DNA of 38,483 nt. Origin: Bdellovibrionales bacterium (GTDB lineage: Bacteria; Bdellovibrionota; Bdellovibrionia; Bdellovibrionales; UBA1609). The stretch spans positions 1-38,483 of the forward strand of contig JACOND010000011.1 of NCBI GenBank assembly GCA_014323935.1, in the 5' to 3' direction. The notes beneath the pieces were generated by a model that saw only the letters and a program-made list of their open reading frames with translations, was not told the origin of the DNA and did not search any database. A program made the translations under genes and the position numbers. Shown here piece by piece: positions 34,423-38,483 of this stretch (positions within the stretch are counted from its first letter, which is position 1; the number at the start of each line of letters is the position of its first letter).

Positions 34423-35529
34423 TTACTTTGAAAGCAAACGACGTTCATAACCTGTGTAATTACTCAAAGGGCGTATGATACGATTGTTTTCACCTTGTTC
34501 TATAATATGAGTCGACCAGCCAGCTATACGACTCATTACAAAAAAGGGAGTGAACATATCAATATCAAAACCCATTAAATAATAAACAGGTCCTGCGGGA
34601 AGGTCTACATTAGGGTATATATTTTTTTCTCTTTTCATTACAGATACTAAATTATCATAAATTTCCATCCATTTTGATTCTTGTTTTATTTGACTTAGAC
34701 TTCTAGCACATGACTCCATAGAAGGGACCCGGGAGTCTTGCTTTCTATAAACGCGGTGTCCAAAGCCCATAATTTTTTCTTTTTTTAATAATAACTTTAA
34801 AATATAAGATTCTGCTTTTTTAGGATTATTAATTTCTTTCATCATTTCCATAACTCTTTCATTAGCCCCTCCGTGTAAAGGACCTTTTAACGCTCCTATA
34901 GCTCCTGTGATAGCACTTCCTACATCTGACGTTGTTGAAGCTATGACGCGAGCTGAAAATGTAGAGGCATTAAAACCATGTTCAGCGTACAAAACCATAG
35001 TTTTATCAAAAATACGAACGATATCTTGAGAGGGAATTTCCCCAAAACACATTTTTAAAAAATTCTCAGAAAAAGACAATTTATTATCTGGAGAAATGGG
35101 TTGAAGTTTGTTTCTTAAACGAAAATGAGCCGCTATAAACACAGGAGCAGCTGCTAAAAATCGAAGAGCTTTTTGTTTTCTTTCTTTAGTATTGCTGTCC
35201 CAAGCATATCCTCTCGAAGCCCAATAACTGATAAGAGTTCGAATGGAATCCATAGGATGAGCCGATTGTAGCTTTTCTAAGATTTGTATAACATCTCTAT
35301 CTAAAAGAGGACGTTTTTTTCTTTCTTGTTTTTTAAAATTTTCTAATTGTTTTTCTGTAGGAATTTCTCCCTCCCACAATAAATAAACAACTTCTTCAAA
35401 ACTACATTTTTCAACCAACTCAGAGACAAGGTAACCTCTATAGAGTAACTCACTGCTTTCTGGAATAACCTTTGAAATCTTTGTTTCATCAACAATGACT
35501 CCTGCTAAACCTTTTGAACTTTGATTCAT
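34423..35529 (-). CDS. gltA: Citrate synthase (short bacterial/2-methylcitrate synthase-like type)
   Basis: A 368-residue citrate synthase that condenses oxaloacetate with acetyl-CoA. His184 (YAEHGFNAS), His219 (GPLHGGANE), His258 (GFGHRVYR) and Asp309 (YPNVDLPAG) match the conserved active-site set. The short length and the run YYLMGFDIDMFTPFFVMSR resemble the dimeric citrate/2-methylcitrate synthases rather than the 430-residue NADH-regulated hexamer of E. coli. Propionyl-CoA use is therefore possible. No prpB or prpD is nearby, so a primary TCA role is more likely. AAAGGT precedes the ATG. A separate 180-base leader region lies upstream. Confidence 0.93.
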   Translation of the reverse strand: MNQSSKGLAGVIVDETKISKVIPESSELLYRGYLVSELVEKCSFEEVVYLLWEGEIPTEKQLENFKKQERKKRPLLDRDVIQILEKLQSAHPMDSIRTLISYWASRGYAWDSNTKERKQKALRFLAAAPVFIAAHFRLRNKLQPISPDNKLSFSENFLKMCFGEIPSQDIVRIFDKTMVLYAEHGFNASTFSARVIASTTSDVGSAITGAIGALKGPLHGGANERVMEMMKEINNPKKAESYILKLLLKKEKIMGFGHRVYRKQDSRVPSMESCARSLSQIKQESKWMEIYDNLVSVMKREKNIYPNVDLPAGPVYYLMGFDIDMFTPFFVMSRIAGWSTHIIEQGENNRIIRPLSNYTGYERRLLSK

Positions 35530-35629
35530 AGTGCTACCTTTTTTAAAACGATTTTTTATAAGTATAATTTTTTTTATAAAAATTCAAGTTTTTTATTCAA
35601 TTATCTATTAATTTTAGAAAACTCTTGAA

Positions 35630-35658
35630 ATTATACTATACTAAGGAAAAAAACGAAA
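35630..35658 (-). promoter_or_regulatory. Candidate promoter for citrate synthase
   Basis: On the minus strand a perfect -10 TATAAT (35635-35630) lies about 100 bases before the citrate synthase ATG at 35529, with TAG directly before it. The matching -35 (TTTCGT, 17-base spacer) is poor. A second, weaker pair (TTGAAT 35587-35582 and TATACT 35566-35561, 15-base spacer) lies closer to the gene. Either or both may be used. Confidence 0.3.
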
Positions 35659-35712
35659 GAAGTTAAATAAATTTTTTTAACAAAACTATTAAAAATGTTT
35701 CAAATTCTTTAA

Positions 35713-37083
35713 TTAATAAGGAGACCATTTAGGAGATCGGTAGTTATGACGGTTAAAAGTAATTCTTTCAATAGAAAAAGTTTCTAAATTTAAAAGATAC
35801 AATTGATAAGTACCTGAAATATTAGAGCTAAAGACTACAAAGCGTCCATCGGGAGAAAAGCTAGGAGATTCACTGTTAGCCCAAGTTCCATTTGCTTTTT
35901 TCAAACTAGTTAAACGTCTTAGATTCTTTCCATCTTCTGAAATTAAAAATAAATCCATTCGTCCCTCAAACCAAGCTGAAAAAACGAATTCCTTTTTATA
36001 AGGATGCCAATCAGGGTAAGAGTGATGCTTCCCAGAGGAAGTAATTCTTTTTACATTTGTTCCCTTTAACGTCGCTTTATAAATCAGAGTTTTACCCTCT
36101 CTATCTGAAGAAAAAACAATTTTGTCGCCTTGAGGATGAATCCGGGCTTCCACATTAATAACTCCTTTAGGTCCTTTAATTAAAGATGTAAAACGTTTTT
36201 TTTGAATATTAAATTTTAAAACATCCATCTGTCCATTCCCTAAGCCTCTACTTAAAAGAATCTCTCGATCTCCTCTAAAAAAATCAGAACTTAAAGCCGA
36301 TTTACCGTCATATAAAAGTTTAATTTTATTTGTATTAAAGTTATATAAAAATAAAGCATTGAGTTTTTTATTTATCTTTTTATTGTGAACAAAAGTACTG
36401 TAGGCTATTTTATCTCCAAGATTAGACCAAGTAGGAGAAAGAACAATCGAATTATGATAAGTGATTCTTTTTTCATCCTTACCATTCCAATTCATAACAA
36501 AAAGTTCTTTTTTAAATTTACCTGTGCTTCGAGTTGCCGTGATTTGAGTTCCAAAAATACTTTTATAACCACTTATTTTTTTTATAATGTCATTAGATAT
36601 TCTATCTACGATTTTTAAACTTTGAGAGACTTTAGCTTTATAGATTTTTTTTAAAAGCCTTTTTTTTAAATTGACATTATATAAATAAATTCTTACAGAA
36701 AGGTCTTCTCCTTTCAAAAAGTAGTCTCCGAAAAAAATAAAATCTACTCCTATAATTTCCCAACTTTTCCAACGAAACCCTAAAATCTCTTTAGGATAAG
36801 GTGCAGGTAAAACTTGATTTAAATTTTCTATATAAGCTTTAGGAGAAACAATTTGAAAATAATCTAAGAACTCCATGTTTTTATAAAATCTTTCTGTCAT
36901 ATTTTTTCCTAAAGAAAGCACATCTGTTTGAGGAGGGTTTTCAAGATCTTCTATAAAACGAAAATTTGAAATAGCAAGATTGCTTTTGGTTATTTTTTTA
37001 GGAGCTCCTATATTAATGTAAAGCCGAGCCGATGAAATCAGAGGTAAGAAAAAAAGCAAAAAAAGACTTCTTTTTTTAATCAT
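35713..37083 (-). CDS. tolB: TolB, periplasmic component of the Tol-Pal system
   Basis: A 456-residue protein from the ATG at 37083, chosen because MIKKRSLFLLFFLPLISSA makes a standard signal peptide. An in-frame ATG at 37116 would add 11 residues in front and overlap the upstream gene. Residues about 20-170 are the TolB N-terminal domain (for example LAISNFRFI, then FRWKSWEIIGVDFIFFGDYF). Residues about 185-456 form a beta-propeller with repeated units such as HPQGDKIVFSSDREGKTLIY and SFSPDGRFVVFSSNISGTYQ. It acts in outer-membrane constriction during division with Pal. No tolQ, tolR, tolA or pal is in the window, so it is separated from its usual partners. It lies 26 bases downstream of the glycosylase gene. 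Confidence 0.92.
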   Translation of the reverse strand: MIKKRSLFLLFFLPLISSARLYINIGAPKKITKSNLAISNFRFIEDLENPPQTDVLSLGKNMTERFYKNMEFLDYFQIVSPKAYIENLNQVLPAPYPKEILGFRWKSWEIIGVDFIFFGDYFLKGEDLSVRIYLYNVNLKKRLLKKIYKAKVSQSLKIVDRISNDIIKKISGYKSIFGTQITATRSTGKFKKELFVMNWNGKDEKRITYHNSIVLSPTWSNLGDKIAYSTFVHNKKINKKLNALFLYNFNTNKIKLLYDGKSALSSDFFRGDREILLSRGLGNGQMDVLKFNIQKKRFTSLIKGPKGVINVEARIHPQGDKIVFSSDREGKTLIYKATLKGTNVKRITSSGKHHSYPDWHPYKKEFVFSAWFEGRMDLFLISEDGKNLRRLTSLKKANGTWANSESPSFSPDGRFVVFSSNISGTYQLYLLNLETFSIERITFNRHNYRSPKWSPY

Positions 37084-37109
37084 TATTAAAACCCATAAGT
37101 TTTCTTGAG

Positions 37110-37712
37110 TTAACAAATTTGATTTTTTCTAACAGAAACATGAGGATTATTTTTTATGTAAAATCTCAAAAACCAATAAGCTGAATCTTTATGCAAAGGA
37201 AGTCCGACACGAGAATCCAATTCCTTATCTTTTACAGCTCTCCCTTTTGTAATAAAAAGTTCTCCTTTTTTAGTTAGTTTTTTGGCATTTAATTTTTTTG
37301 TTATTGAAAAAGCCTGACAAAGTTTCCCCGGCCCGGAACATAAATCTTTTAGATTTTGTTTTTTTCTGTATTTTTTCATTTTAGAAATTCCCTCTATAGG
37401 TTCTAAAGCTCTTATTAAAACAGCTTCAGGTTGTGTTTTATCACCTGTTACTACATTTAAACAATAATGCATTCCATAAGTAAAATAAACATAACTAAAA
37501 CCTCCTTCAAGATACATTGCTTTTGTCTTGTCTGTAAAATGGTTTTGAAAACTATGACAACAGGAATCTTTTACACCTAAATAAGCTTCTGTTTCTACAA
37601 TTCGCCCTATAAGCTTTTGATTTCCTATCTGCCTTACTAAGTAACAACCTAAAAGTTTTTCAGCAACTAAAGCTGTATTTTTTTTAAAAAAACGAGATTT
37701 TAATATTTCCAT
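37110..37712 (-). CDS. 3-methyladenine DNA glycosylase (AAG/MPG family)
   Basis: A 200-residue base-excision repair enzyme that removes alkylated purines. It has the AAG fold signatures in order: LLGCYLVRQIG, IVETEAYLG with the catalytic glutamate, DSCCHSF with the conserved histidine, YVYFTYGMHYCLNVV with the base-flipping tyrosine region, VLIRALEPIEG, and GPGKLCQAF. Length is typical for bacterial members. No clear ribosome binding site. It reads toward tolB on the same strand. Confidence 0.94.
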   Translation of the reverse strand: MEILKSRFFKKNTALVAEKLLGCYLVRQIGNQKLIGRIVETEAYLGVKDSCCHSFQNHFTDKTKAMYLEGGFSYVYFTYGMHYCLNVVTGDKTQPEAVLIRALEPIEGISKMKKYRKKQNLKDLCSGPGKLCQAFSITKKLNAKKLTKKGELFITKGRAVKDKELDSRVGLPLHKDSAYWFLRFYIKNNPHVSVRKNQIC

Positions 37713-37890
37713 GGAATTTACTTATATCATTATAAATTTGCTTTAATAAAGTAAAAAATAGATTCAAATTCCTATCCGTTTTAAAAAACTATCCTTTTCT
37801 GTATAAATGTTAAAACTAGCTTTAAGTCTTAATAAATAATAATTAACTTATGTTATATCCATTTCTATCCGATGTTATAAATAAGTTTAT

Positions 37891-38483
37891 ATGAGATTTT
37901 TTTATTATCTATTTCTTTTTGCAAGCATCTTTTTTCATAAAGTTCTTTTATCTAATTTGATGAATTATCCTAGACTTTATCCTAATTTTAACCGACAACC
38001 CTTTGTTTTACCTCAAGGGACACCTGCTTTTCCTATATGTAATTCCCCTCATTGTATGAATCACTGGATGCAACAAGCTATTCCTTTATCTCAAGGTAGA
38101 CATTTTGGTTATTTTCTTCCTGCTTTTGTTCCTTCAGGAGTTAGGTCCTCAAAATTATCAGATTTAGAATTAAGATCTAATCTTAGGAGTAGAAGGTGGA
38201 AAAGAATTTCCTTAATAGGTGAATCTTATTCAAAAAAAAGGCGATTTTATAAAACAGAAGATTCAGAAGAAATAGTAATGGTAGAACAAAATTCTGACAC
38301 AAAGCAATTAACTCAGAAAAGAGGTCAAACCGTTTATATAAACCTTGAAGATGTAACAATACCAGAGACAAACTTAGAATTTTTTGGCAAAAAGCCTGAA
38401 GTTAAGGAGGCTTCTCCTGTTGAGCCTGAAGTTAAGGGTTCTCCTGTTGAGCCTGAAGTTAAGGGTTCTCCTGTTGAGCCTGA
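37891..38483 (+). CDS. Exported protein of unknown function with PEVK-like tandem repeat tail, cut by the window edge
   Basis: An ATG at 37891 opens a frame without stop to the end of the window (197 complete codons). Residues 1-21 form a signal peptide (MRFFYYLFLFASIFFHKVLL, then S). Residues about 25-80 are rich in Pro, Phe and aromatic residues with two cysteines (NYPRLYPNF, FPICNSPHCMNHWM). Residues about 85-165 are charged and basic, then acidic. From residue 169 a tandem repeat begins: PEVKEASPVE, then PEVKGSPVE twice, then the edge. The underlying DNA repeats are one of 30 and two of 27 bases. I do not recognise the protein. The tail is likely extended and surface-exposed or periplasm-spanning. 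The opposite-strand open frame here is a shadow. Confidence 0.75.
   Translation, partial: MRFFYYLFLFASIFFHKVLLSNLMNYPRLYPNFNRQPFVLPQGTPAFPICNSPHCMNHWMQQAIPLSQGRHFGYFLPAFVPSGVRSSKLSDLELRSNLRSRRWKRISLIGESYSKKRRFYKTEDSEEIVMVEQNSDTKQLTQKRGQTVYINLEDVTIPETNLEFFGKKPEVKEASPVEPEVKGSPVEPEVKGSPVEP
38395..38483 (+). repeat. Tandem coding minisatellite (30 + 27 + 27 bases, continuing past the window)
   Basis: CCTGAAGTTAAG begins units at 38395, 38425 and 38452, each ending TCTCCTGTTGAG. A fourth starts at 38479 and is cut by the edge. The first unit has an extra codon (GAGGCT in place of GGT). Units 2 and 3 are identical at base level, which suggests recent expansion. All unit lengths are multiples of three, so copy-number change would lengthen or shorten the protein tail without a frameshift. 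Confidence 0.9.

Noticed and set aside
38183-38371. 62-codon minus-strand frame near the right edge
   Set aside because: It lies opposite the longer plus-strand frame from 37891, which has a signal peptide and in-frame repeats; the minus frame is a leucine/phenylalanine-rich shadow.
38395-38483. The end repeats as a CRISPR array
   Set aside because: The units are contiguous with no spacers, have lengths that are multiples of three and are in frame with a coding sequence.

Overview
The window is an AT-rich stretch of a Gram-negative bacterial chromosome. The envelope genes support this: a TamB-like translocation protein, an Omp85/POTRA outer-membrane protein, TolB, and a protein ending in an apparent outer-membrane beta-barrel. 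Lineage cannot be fixed without a search. The gene set and order (ruvC-ruvA-ruvB, ftsH-glmM, mutL-miaA-yicC-gmk, a fused MFS/spermidine synthase) would fit a Bdellovibrionota or other deltaproteobacteria-like group. Low GC, decayed Rpn-type genes and an exported ankyrin protein hint at a host-associated or predatory lifestyle, which is inference only. No tRNA, rRNA, CRISPR array or intact insertion sequence was recognised.

Left end (1-6200) is accessory. Bases 1-1655 hold decayed genes: a frameshifted Rpn/PD-(D/E)XK nuclease-transposase relative, and two degenerate copies of a small coiled-coil gene. A cysteine-rich type IV prepilin, a large fused membrane/spermidine-synthase-like protein, a 730-base gene-free stretch and a small exported ankyrin protein follow.

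6195-10842 holds a two-subunit 3-oxoacid CoA-transferase that converges, with overlapping stop codons, on alanine dehydrogenase. The Holliday-junction genes ruvC, ruvA and ruvB follow on the minus strand. 10983-19801 is one long plus-strand cluster: TPR protein, EF-P, a second helical-repeat protein, TamB and an Omp85/TamA-like protein. It links an elongation factor to an outer-membrane assembly pair.

19871-29494 is all minus strand, read from the right: ftsH and glmM, then dut, a PDZ/SH3/beta-barrel protein, mutL, miaA, yicC and gmk. This is mostly quality control, cell-wall precursor synthesis, nucleotide hygiene and RNA maturation. katG starts divergently from ftsH and encodes a catalase-peroxidase with a Sec signal peptide, so it probably works in the periplasm.

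31986-37712 holds a 4'-phosphopantetheinyl transferase-like protein, a ZIP-family metal transporter, purine nucleoside phosphorylase, citrate synthase, TolB and a 3-methyladenine DNA glycosylase. The right edge cuts an exported protein of unknown function whose tail becomes a tandem PEVK-like nonapeptide repeat.

The most interesting items are the PDZ/SH3/beta-barrel protein, whose true N-terminus seems to lie upstream in a non-ATG frame overlapping dut; the exported catalase-peroxidase; the repeat-tailed secreted protein at the right edge; paired palindromic boxes two helical turns apart before the CoA-transferase; and the decayed gene cluster at the left end.
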